Shown: positions 1 through 5,658 of the stretch, piece by piece | Layout of the letters: each line of letters opens with the position of its first letter | Position numbering within the stretch: position 1 is the first letter of the stretch | Assembly (NCBI GenBank): GCA_964605095.1 | Contig: CAZSBS010000280.1 | Coordinates: 1-6,119, forward strand | Origin: JAUWQU01 sp964605095 | Lineage (GTDB): Bacteria > Planctomycetota > Phycisphaerae > SM23-33 | Reading direction: 5' to 3' | Length of the DNA stretch: 6,119 nt | Notes under the pieces: generated by a model | Told to the model about the DNA's origin: nothing | Database searches by the model: none | The model's input: only the letters and a program-made list of their open reading frames with translations | Made by a program: the position numbers and the translations under genes

Positions 1-1
1 G

Positions 2-1990
2 GTCCAGGGCCATGGCGACGACGGGCGCGGGGACGGCATCTGGCGCGGGATCGCATCGACCTACATCATGGACGACAAACCGGAGGTCTACCACGCTGCG
101 ATGGGCCGCTTGGCGTGGTTCTACGACCTGTGCCGCCGTCCGTCCGGCGGGTTCGGCATGGCGGTCGTCCATGAGTTCGACGAGCCCGGCTCCGGTGCCG
201 GGGTGGCCTTGGCCTACACCGCGCCGCTCAAGACGCTACAGATCACCGGCGCGCCCCGATCGAAGTACGCCAAGCCGTTCACCCTGCCCGAGAACCCGTG
301 GGGCCGAAAGGCGGACGCGGCGTTCCTGTCCGTTGAGAAGAACCCCAAGTACGCCACGTTCGGCGAGCCAGAGCCGGTGCATGTGCCCTTCTACAAGTTC
401 GGATCCGCTTATTCCCAGCCCGCCGGAGACCTCAAGGCCGTCCCGGTCAGGGAGATGGTCAGGAATGTCTATCACGACTCCTACATGATTCGCGCCCAGG
501 CGGCCAAGGCGCTGCGGAAAGTTGGCGCCTACGCCGAGCTGGAGAAGCTGCTCGACGAGCCCGACCCGCGCGTCCGCCGGGCCGCCCTGGACGGACTGAT
601 CGACTACAACTACTGGTTCGCGATGGGGCGGGAACCGATCACGACGGAGAACCTCTCGCCGAAGATGATCGCCTCGATCAAACGGATGATCGCCGACCCG
701 AACGAATCGCTCTGGGTGGTTGACGGGGCGCTGATGGCGCTGGGGCAGGCCTCGCCCGAGGAGATCAACGATTCCGTGCCGGTCATCATGCCATGGCTCG
801 ACCACGAAGACTGGTGGCTGCGAGAGTCGGCGTTCACGGCCCTTTACGGCATGCGAAAGAACGAGAAGCTGTTCGCAAAGGTCCTGCCGGCGATGCTGGA
901 CATGGTCACCCGGGAGTATCACACCCAGCCGCGCGAAAGATGCCTGGACAAGCTTGGGCGGCTCCTGGACGGCAAGATCGAGTCCAGCCCCACGGGCCAG
1001 CGGACGCTAGCGGGGCTGTTGGAGGCGGTGGAGAAGACCGAGATCAAGCCGGACCGCGGCAAGTACATCCTCTCCATGGAGGGCGCCTACAACGCCAAGG
1101 TGACGATCAACACCTATCTGAAGAGGGCCCCGCAGACGGGGCTCCAGACCGCCGTTATGATGCGCAGGCGTCTGCCCGAAATGGGGGCCGCGGACATCAT
1201 CGAACTGATTGGCAGCCCCAACTCCAACCGCGAAGAACGTCCCTTCGGCCTGTACTCGACGATGGGTGTGCTGAAGCCCGACGAGCGGCAGGAACTGATC
1301 GATATCCTCTATACCCATTACCGGCCGGAGCTGGCGACACGGTTGAAGACGACCACGGAGGACCGTGAAGCGCTGATTGACACGATCATCGACCTGCTGA
1401 ACCTCAAGCATCCCGATGCCGGCTGGCGGGTGCTGGGCGATAAGCCTCCTGCTGAGCGGACATGGCGGTACCTGTCCATCAACCCGCAGCCGAAGGATGC
1501 CATGCATCCCAGGGAGAAGAAGCGTTTCCGCGACGTCACGCTGCCGGACGGGCTTGCCAAGTGGTATGAGCCTGATTTTGACGACAGCGCATGGAAGTCC
1601 GGCAATGCGCCCATCGGCATCGGCCAGTTCAAGGGCCGCGGCAAGACGACCTTCGCGAACCGGTCGGCATGGGGTGAAGGCGAATTCCTTCTGATGCGGA
1701 CAACGTTCACGCTCGACGACCTGGACTGGGACTACGTCCGGCTCAGCGTGCTGGCCGTTCAGGGCTATCACATCTACCTCAACGGCAGGCAAATCCAGAC
1801 ATACATCTGGTGGAAGGACGTGCCGCACTACCGGAAGATCATCCTCGATCCAGCCCAGACCCGATATCTGAAGAAGGGCGTCAACAGCCTCGCGGTGTAC
1901 ACCAATGTCGAATACCGCCAGGGCGAAAAGCTCGGCCAGGCCGACGTGTTCCTTGAGGGATTGAAGAAAGAGGACCTCGCCCGCCCGTAG
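2..1990 (+). CDS. DUF6288-type protein, C-terminal part (5' end outside window): toroid end, HEAT repeats, beta-sandwich
   Basis: The reading frame is open from the first complete codon at position 2, and the ATG at 68 is internal, so this is the last 662 residues of a longer protein. Residues 4-85 align by eye with the C-terminus of the protein at 3773-5230: GHGD, then a W-containing helix, a WFYD/FINMAR-type helix, a GGF/GSF turn and an LQITGAP/LRIQG ending. That is the end of an alpha/alpha-toroid as in DUF6288 proteins. Residues about 150-470 are rich in HEAT-like helical pairs, for example AQAAKALRKVGAYAELEKLL, DPRVRRAALDGL and DWWLRESAFTALYGM. Residues about 486-655 look like a galactose-binding-like beta-sandwich (DDSAWKSGNAPIGIG, LMRTTFTL, YHIYLNGRQI, LKKGVNSLAVY), a fold that often binds glycans or packs against other domains. 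The family's function is unknown; export is inferred from the paralogue's signal peptide. The gene ends in TAG, about 18 bases before an insertion sequence. Sampled GC is about 63-65%. Confidence 0.85.
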   Translation, partial: VQGHGDDGRGDGIWRGIASTYIMDDKPEVYHAAMGRLAWFYDLCRRPSGGFGMAVVHEFDEPGSGAGVALAYTAPLKTLQITGAPRSKYAKPFTLPENPWGRKADAAFLSVEKNPKYATFGEPEPVHVPFYKFGSAYSQPAGDLKAVPVREMVRNVYHDSYMIRAQAAKALRKVGAYAELEKLLDEPDPRVRRAALDGLIDYNYWFAMGREPITTENLSPKMIASIKRMIADPNESLWVVDGALMALGQASPEEINDSVPVIMPWLDHEDWWLRESAFTALYGMRKNEKLFAKVLPAMLDMVTREYHTQPRERCLDKLGRLLDGKIESSPTGQRTLAGLLEAVEKTEIKPDRGKYILSMEGAYNAKVTINTYLKRAPQTGLQTAVMMRRRLPEMGAADIIELIGSPNSNREERPFGLYSTMGVLKPDERQELIDILYTHYRPELATRLKTTTEDREALIDTIIDLLNLKHPDAGWRVLGDKPPAERTWRYLSINPQPKDAMHPREKKRFRDVTLPDGLAKWYEPDFDDSAWKSGNAPIGIGQFKGRGKTTFANRSAWGEGEFLLMRTTFTLDDLDWDYVRLSVLAVQGYHIYLNGRQIQTYIWWKDVPHYRKIILDPAQTRYLKKGVNSLAVYTNVEYRQGEKLGQADVFLEGLKKEDLARP

Positions 1991-2008
1991 GAGCGATGAG
2001 AAGCCATG

Positions 2009-2026
2009 TGTGGACGCTTGTAGTGG
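2009..2026 (+). repeat. Candidate left terminal inverted repeat of the insertion sequence
   Basis: TGTGGACGCTTGTAGTGG reads inward from the left end. Compared without gaps to the reverse complement of 3526-3543 (TGTCGGCGTCTAAACTGG), 11 of 18 bases match, including the outer TGT and the inner TGG. The exact first base is uncertain because another TGT starts two bases earlier, at 2007. Confidence 0.45.
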
Positions 2027-2094
2027 CCCAGCGGATCGTGCATGGGGCCGTTGAGCACCTGGAACTTCTGTTGGGTCCGGCTGTTGCGATGACC

Positions 2095-2123
2095 TTGAGC
2101 ATTGCGGATGGATCCGCTATCAT
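2095..2123 (+). promoter_or_regulatory. Sigma70-like promoter of the transposase gene
   Basis: TTGAGC (2095-2100) and TATCAT (2118-2123) are separated by exactly 17 bases, close to the TTGACA/TATAAT consensus. Both hexamers and the spacing are unchanged in the diverged copy at 5323-5351, which supports function. The -10 box ends 30 bases before the ATG at 2154, leaving room for a short leader with a Shine-Dalgarno site. Confidence 0.6.
2104..2117. repeat. Dyad symmetry inside the promoter spacer
   Basis: GCGGAT-GG-ATCCGC is a perfect 6-base inverted repeat filling the space between the -35 and -10 boxes, abutting the -10 box. This is a position where a repressor could act, possibly the transposase itself. 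In the second copy the arms are GCGGGT and ATCCGT, so the DNA symmetry is weakened, though pairing as RNA would survive through G-U pairs. Role is inferred. Confidence 0.35.
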
Positions 2124-2143
2124 CCCGGCCTGTGCTTGATTAT

Positions 2144-2148
2144 GGAGG
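2144..2148 (+). promoter_or_regulatory. Shine-Dalgarno site that fixes the transposase start
   Basis: GGAGG lies 5 bases before the ATG at 2154. The site, spacing and ATG are all conserved in copy B (5372-5384), whereas the upstream in-frame ATG at 2142 is ACG there. The TTG at 2136 and ATG at 2142 are therefore unlikely starts. Confidence 0.7.
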
Positions 2149-2153
2149 TCGGA

Positions 2154-3386
2154 ATGTCCCTGCTGTCGTCTGCCACTGTGCTCCGCTTGGTCGATTCCAT
2201 GGCCATCTTGCTGAGCCAAGCCTACCAGCTGCCCCGGGCACGTCTGGCCTCTGCTGGCTCGCCCATCCTCCGGCTGCTGGTCCAACGGGATCAGGAGGCC
2301 ACGGAAGTGGACCTGCTCCGCCGAGAGGCGGAGATCTTCCGGGCTCAACGCGAAAGCCTCCCCCCGCACCGGCGGCCAGACTATCGACCCGAGCAGCGGC
2401 TGGCTATCCTGCAACTCCGGCGACTGCGAGGATGGAGCGTCAAGAAGACCGCCAAGAACTTCGTGCTACATCGCAACACGATCCGTGCCTGGATCAGCTC
2501 TGCTGGAGGCAAAGGCCGGCCGAGCCTGCTGAACGGAGCCGTGGTCTGGAACCGCATCGATGATGCGGTTCGCTGGGCAGTCCACGAGTTGCGGCGGCTG
2601 TGCCCGGAACCTGAGTTCGGCACGCGTTCAATAGCGCGGCAGATGCTCCGCGCCAGTATCCAGATCAGCCGCAGTACTGTGCAACGGGTGCTTCGAGAGC
2701 CCGAGCCCACGCGGCCCCATCGGCCGGCCAAGCCGGCGATGGCTCTGCCCCTGGGCAAGGAGCCGTGTCATCTGCTCGCGCCCAAGTGGATCAACCGGGT
2801 CTGGCATATCGACCTGCTGTCTCTGCAGGTTCTCTGGCTGCGTTTCAGCGTGGCGGCGATTCTGGACGGCTTCTCGCGACGACTGCTGTGCCTACGCGTC
2901 TATCGTGGCACGCCTCGGGCACGTGACATGGCTGCTCTGGTGCGCCGCGCTGCGAAGGAGTTCGGCAAGCCCCGGTTCGTCATCACCGACCACGGCACGC
3001 AGTTCCGGCAGCAATTCCGCACTGCGATGAAGAAGACAGGCATCATCCCGGTTCAGGCAAGGATCCGAGCACCGTACTTGAACGGCAAGCTGGAACGCGC
3101 ATTCCGGACGTTTCGCATCTGGTGGTGTCTGGTCCTGACGGGCCTGACGCAGAGAGGGATCCAACGTCGGCTCGACCAGTTTGGGGCTTGGTTCAACGAG
3201 CATCGCGAGCACAGCGCCTTGCATGGACGGACACCCCAAGAGGCCTGGGAGGGCCGTGTTCTTCCGGAGCCGGTTCCGATCCGCGCACGCGATCAGCTTG
3301 AGCCTCAGATCGAGATCGGCCGAAAGCACTATCGCGACGACCCGCGCTTGCCGGTCCTCGATATCTCGGCGCGGCTGGCAGCGTGA
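2154..3386 (+). CDS. DDE transposase with integrase core (rve-type) domain
   Basis: This 410-residue protein should cut and join the ends of the surrounding insertion sequence. Residues about 82-113 form a helix-turn-helix (ILQLRRLRGWSVKKTAKNF, then HRNTIRAWI). A second helical DNA-binding-like segment lies at 156-182 (GTRSIARQML, ISRSTVQRVL). The RNase H-like catalytic core follows: D220 in VWHIDLL, D279 in VITDHGTQF and E314 in NGKLERAFRTF. The D279-E314 gap has 34 residues, matching the D,D(35)E layout of retroviral integrases and IS3/IS481-type enzymes. A WFNEHREHSALHGRTPQEAW segment (346-365) is the usual post-catalytic region. There is no frameshift and no second overlapping frame, so it appears to be made as one protein. 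The start at 2154 is chosen from the conserved GGAGG and promoter. The gene ends in TGA. It is probably active, though neither ends nor target duplication are proven. Confidence 0.9.
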   Translation: MSLLSSATVLRLVDSMAILLSQAYQLPRARLASAGSPILRLLVQRDQEATEVDLLRREAEIFRAQRESLPPHRRPDYRPEQRLAILQLRRLRGWSVKKTAKNFVLHRNTIRAWISSAGGKGRPSLLNGAVVWNRIDDAVRWAVHELRRLCPEPEFGTRSIARQMLRASIQISRSTVQRVLREPEPTRPHRPAKPAMALPLGKEPCHLLAPKWINRVWHIDLLSLQVLWLRFSVAAILDGFSRRLLCLRVYRGTPRARDMAALVRRAAKEFGKPRFVITDHGTQFRQQFRTAMKKTGIIPVQARIRAPYLNGKLERAFRTFRIWWCLVLTGLTQRGIQRRLDQFGAWFNEHREHSALHGRTPQEAWEGRVLPEPVPIRARDQLEPQIEIGRKHYRDDPRLPVLDISARLAA

Positions 3387-3525
3387 CGCACCACTTGCAG
3401 GTTGAAAAGGGAACCCCGCGGGCGTGCTGCGCGCCCACTTCACCTCACCAGTTCACGAAGGCACGCATAAACTCCGCAGGCGCCCGGCGCGGCCGCCTTG
3501 GACGACGTTCAGTCGGCACCATGTC

Positions 3526-3543
3526 CCAGTTTAGACGCCGACA
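3526..3543 (-). repeat. Candidate right terminal inverted repeat of the insertion sequence
   Basis: Read on the minus strand this is TGTCGGCGTCTAAACTGG, imperfectly matching the left end (11 of 18). It lies 140 bases beyond the transposase stop. GTCGGC at 3512-3517 and GCCGAC at 3537-3542 also form a 6-base inverted repeat that overlaps this end. Weak similarity makes this the less certain boundary. Confidence 0.4.
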
Positions 3544-3629
3544 AATGGGCTGGACAATCGGCTGGGCCTCTACACGGGCGGGAGGTTCGCAACGATCCGT
3601 CGCAACGCCTGGAGCGCCGATGACCGGTC

Positions 3630-3660
3630 CGGCAGGTCGAAGCCGCTGCCGCCTTTTTTT
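3630..3660 (+). terminator. Possible rho-independent terminator
   Basis: CGGCAG (3630-3635) pairs with CTGCCG (3646-3651) around a 10-base loop. Two bases later comes a run of seven T (3654-3660). A 6-bp stem is short, so strength is uncertain. It would stop transcription leaving the insertion sequence before the gene at 3773. Confidence 0.4.
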
Positions 3661-3772
3661 ACCGATCGCCATCGATCAATCCTTCGTGACTCTCGATCCA
3701 ACCTATGGTACCATGCCCGTCAAGCTCAATGTCGATCCGCCTTTTTCAACTGATTGTACGGAGATATGATAT

Positions 3773-5230
3773 ATGAGAAACACGCGCCACATGATGATGC
3801 TGGCAGGCATCCTGATATCGCTCTCGTTTGTTGGATCCGGGTGGGCCATTGTCGACCCCGACAACGGCGGGCAATGGGACAAGCCGACCGACAGAGGACC
3901 GGACAAAGAGGTACCCGGTTTCCTGGTTAATCTTGGTCCGACCGGCGCGAGGGCGATCCTGAAGGAGAGATCATTTGTTGTAAAGTATGTCTTTCCAACG
4001 TCACCGGCGCACAAGAAGCTCAGCATTGACGACGAGATAGTCGGTGTCAACGACAAGATGTTCACAACAAAGCACATCTTCGGAAAACAGTACGGCATGG
4101 GCTACGAAGTCGGCTACGAAGGGCCGATAATGGATTTCGGCAGCGCGATTGAAGACAGCGAAGGTCGCGACGGGATTTTGAAGCTAACGGTAATTCGCAA
4201 CGGCAAGCAGACGACTGTCAGAGTACCTCTGCTTGCGATCGGCAGGTTTAGCAAGACCTATCCGCTCAATTGCCCAAAGTCCGACAAGCTGGTTTCTGAT
4301 GCAGTACAGTACCTCCTGAAGCACACCGAGGACTTCGGCTCTCAGTGCCACGCAAGAGGAACCGCGGGGCTGGCCTTGCTGTCACAGGGGAGATTGAAAG
4401 AGGCCAAGGCTATGGCTGCTTCCTGGAATGAGGTGCCGGGCGAGGGGGCATGGACATGGCCGGTCGCGTATCAATGTATCTTCCTCAGCGAGTATTATCT
4501 CAAGACCAAAGACAAGAGTGTCCTCAGAACAATTAAGTTGTTGGTAGAGCGCCTGTACGAAGCGCAGGTGAGGGATCCTGCAATGTATAAGGACCGGATG
4601 CATGGCGGACAGCCGCAGGGAAAGAACTATTTGAAAGGCGGCCTGGGACATGTCGTCAAGATTGACGGTTATGGAACGATGTCAATTACTACCTTGATGG
4701 CGATGGTGGCATGGGAACTAGCTGAGGATTGCGGTGTAAGACTAGACCAGCAGTGTGTCGATCTTGCCTATCAGTGCATCCGCGAGCACACGAACGAGAC
4801 TGGATACATCGGGTACCGCTTTGCGACCGGTGCGTATAGTCCCGTTGGCAGGCAGGGCCTGGCGATTATTGCACACAAGCTGGCGCAGGATAAGGGAACG
4901 GAGGAATACGTAGGAAGAGTGACCGCACACCTTACCAAATCGAAAACCCGCCTGAATGACGGCCACGGCGATAATGTGCTTGGTATATTGTGGGGGCTGT
5001 TGGGGATTCAGTTGTCAGGTGACGATGCAGCTATTCGAGAGATGTTTGAGTACAACAAGGCGTTCATCAATATGGCAAGAACGCACGATGGATCGTTTGT
5101 TGCTCAGCCCGGGCGAAACACAGGCGACAAAGGCTATTATCTGTCATCACGCATTCATCCTACGGCCGCTATGGTGCTTGTCCTGGGCATGTCCCGGCCC
5201 AGCCTGAGGATTCAGGGCAACTGGAAGTAA
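3773..5230 (+). CDS. Short DUF6288-type secreted protein: signal peptide, PDZ-like domain, alpha/alpha-toroid
   Basis: This complete 485-residue protein starts at ATG 3773 with GGAG 9 bases upstream. Residues 1-25 are a signal peptide: basic MRNTRH, hydrophobic core to about 20, likely cleavage after GWA25. Residues about 47-153 form a PDZ-like domain with LGPTGAR (54-60), a SPAHKKLSIDDEIVGVN stretch (77-93) and a closing strand ILKLTVIRNGKQTTVRVPL. The LNCPKS linker (165-170) leads to helical repeats from about 170 to 475, including GLALLSQGRLKEAKAMA, a GGLGHV turn (289-293) and GHGD (397-400), ending in LRIQGNWK. This order is what I associate with DUF6288, a family of unknown function whose toroid resembles terpene-cyclase or prenyltransferase folds; no catalytic motif is evident. 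Unlike the upstream paralogue it stops right after the toroid, with no HEAT repeats or beta-sandwich. GC sampled by eye is about 45-52%, lower than the upstream gene. It is probably periplasmic or extracellular, and it looks monocistronic. Confidence 0.85.
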   Translation: MRNTRHMMMLAGILISLSFVGSGWAIVDPDNGGQWDKPTDRGPDKEVPGFLVNLGPTGARAILKERSFVVKYVFPTSPAHKKLSIDDEIVGVNDKMFTTKHIFGKQYGMGYEVGYEGPIMDFGSAIEDSEGRDGILKLTVIRNGKQTTVRVPLLAIGRFSKTYPLNCPKSDKLVSDAVQYLLKHTEDFGSQCHARGTAGLALLSQGRLKEAKAMAASWNEVPGEGAWTWPVAYQCIFLSEYYLKTKDKSVLRTIKLLVERLYEAQVRDPAMYKDRMHGGQPQGKNYLKGGLGHVVKIDGYGTMSITTLMAMVAWELAEDCGVRLDQQCVDLAYQCIREHTNETGYIGYRFATGAYSPVGRQGLAIIAHKLAQDKGTEEYVGRVTAHLTKSKTRLNDGHGDNVLGILWGLLGIQLSGDDAAIREMFEYNKAFINMARTHDGSFVAQPGRNTGDKGYYLSSRIHPTAAMVLVLGMSRPSLRIQGNWK

Positions 5231-5237
5231 GACAATA

Positions 5238-5414
5238 TGTAGTGGCTGGAGTGGCCCAGCGGATCGTGCATAGGGCTGCTCAGCATCTGAAACTTCTTTT
5301 GGGTGCGGCTGTTGCGATGAGCTTGAGCGGTGCGGGTGTATCCGTTATCATCCCGACCTGTCCTTGGTTACGGAGGTCGGAATGTCCCTGCTGTCGTCCG
5401 CCACTGTGCTACGC
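5238..5414 (+). repeat. Direct repeat copy B: solo left end of the insertion sequence
   Basis: The block starts TGTAGTGGCTGG, 7 bases after the TAA of the gene at 3773-5230. Bases 5250-5414 match 2022-2186 at roughly 88% without gaps. Similarity stops abruptly after transposase codon 11 (MSLLSSATVLR). The rest of the transposase and the right end are missing, so this is a truncated relic of a related, not identical, copy. It is in the same orientation as copy A. Confidence 0.9.
5323..5351 (+). promoter_or_regulatory. Conserved promoter in the solo insertion-sequence end
   Basis: TTGAGC (5323-5328), a 17-base spacer and TATCAT (5346-5351) are identical in box sequence and spacing to copy A, despite substitutions in the spacer. 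It points rightwards into the chimeric frame at 5382 and would give transcripts antisense to the minus-strand transposase relic. Confidence 0.5.
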
Positions 5415-5552
5415 ATGACCTCTGGGGTGCGACCCCGACGAGCCGGCGCGATGCCATCAGGTGTGGTGGTCCAACAAGTTTCGGCCGAAGCCTGTACGGT
5501 AGCTCCAGCGGTCGTTGAGGACCGTGGAAGTCAGCGATTGGCAACCGAATAG
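5382..5552 (+). pseudogene. Chimeric frame: transposase N-terminus fused to unrelated sequence
   Basis: The ATG at 5382 keeps its GGAGG site and promoter. The first 11 residues (MSLLSSATVLR) equal those of the transposase at 2154. Residues 12-56 are unrelated and come from DNA that is antisense to the tail of another transposase relic, ending at TAG 5550-5552. It could be transcribed and translated but has no recognisable domain. It is most simply a broken transposase start created when the element was truncated. Confidence 0.6.
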
Positions 5553-5658
5553 CCAACGCGGAGGCCCCGGCTTGCCGTATCGAGTCACGGAGCACGTGTT
5601 CGGCGTCTTCGGCGCAGAACGGTCCCGTGGTCGGCGGCAAGTTCTTGGTGACTGCCTG
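5415..5658. other. Junction region between two mobile-element relics
   Basis: This stretch lies between the breakpoint of the solo left end and the likely original stop of the minus-strand transposase. On the minus strand it stays open in the transposase frame down to 5368, but the translated tail has no resemblance to known transposase C-termini that I recognise. It is probably the non-coding end of the second element. A possible TGT-starting end (TGTGGTGGTCC) occurs at 5462; this is unproven. Confidence 0.4.
5534..5559. repeat. Imperfect inverted repeat (hairpin)
   Basis: GCGATTGGC (5534-5542) pairs with GCCAACGC (5552-5559), giving 8 base pairs with one bulged A around a 9-base loop. No T tract follows on either strand, so it is not a standard terminator. 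It may be part of the end region of the minus-strand element; the function is unknown. Confidence 0.35.

Larger units (their letters stand above)
2009..2186 (+). repeat. Direct repeat copy A: left end of the insertion sequence
   Basis: Bases 2022-2186 align without gaps to 5250-5414 over 165 bases with about 20 differences by hand count, roughly 88% identity. The outermost 13 bases (2009-2021) align only with a small gap. The shared block contains the transposase promoter, ribosome binding site and first 11 codons. The partner copy is a solo fragment with no transposase body. Confidence 0.9.
2009..3543 (+). mobile_element. Insertion sequence with DDE transposase (boundaries provisional)
   Basis: An element of about 1.5 kb carries one transposase gene. 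The left boundary rests on two observations: an imperfect TGT-starting terminal repeat at 2009-2026, and the sequence from 2009-2186 recurring near 5238-5414 next to unrelated DNA. The right boundary is inferred only from an imperfect inverted match at 3526-3543 ending in ACA. No target-site duplication is visible outside either end, so the insertion is old, the ends are slightly misplaced, or a flank has been rearranged. The transposase is uninterrupted and its promoter and ribosome binding site are present, so the element may still be functional. It sits just after the stop codon of the upstream DUF6288-type gene, in the same orientation, and does not break it. TGT..ACA ends and a D,D,E integrase core fit the broad IS3/IS481 style; I cannot assign a named element. 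Confidence 0.65.
3387..3772. other. Intergenic region: insertion-sequence tail and leader of the next gene
   Basis: Bases 3387-3543 would be the non-coding right tail of the insertion sequence, including a 5-bp GC-rich inverted repeat at 3420-3436 with no T tract. Bases 3544-3772 separate the element from the next gene and hold a possible terminator and a GGAG Shine-Dalgarno site at 3760-3763. TATGGT at 3704-3709 could be a -10 box, but I see no convincing -35 at the right distance. I see no supported gene here; the open frames lack family resemblance. Confidence 0.6.

Noticed and set aside
236..922. Long minus-strand open frame opposite the first gene
   Set aside because: It is a shadow of the GC-rich DUF6288-type gene: proline- and arginine-rich translation, no family resemblance, no ribosome binding site. 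The same applies to 1007-1828.
2136..2153. TTG at 2136 or ATG at 2142 as the transposase start
   Set aside because: The GGAGG site at 2144-2148 would lie inside or after these starts, and the ATG at 2142 is ACG in the second copy, while the ATG at 2154 is conserved.
3420..3436. GC-rich stem after the transposase stop as a terminator
   Set aside because: Only a 5-bp stem and no following T run; not enough to call.
3383..3769. 128-codon plus-strand open frame between the insertion sequence and the second DUF6288-type gene
   Set aside because: Its translation has no recognisable domain, it overlaps the transposase end, and it spans the candidate element boundary and terminator.
2009..5414. Composite transposon carrying the DUF6288-type gene between two element copies
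   Set aside because: Copy B is only a left-end fragment with no right end, and the copies are 12% diverged, so joint mobilisation of the gene is not supported by what is visible.
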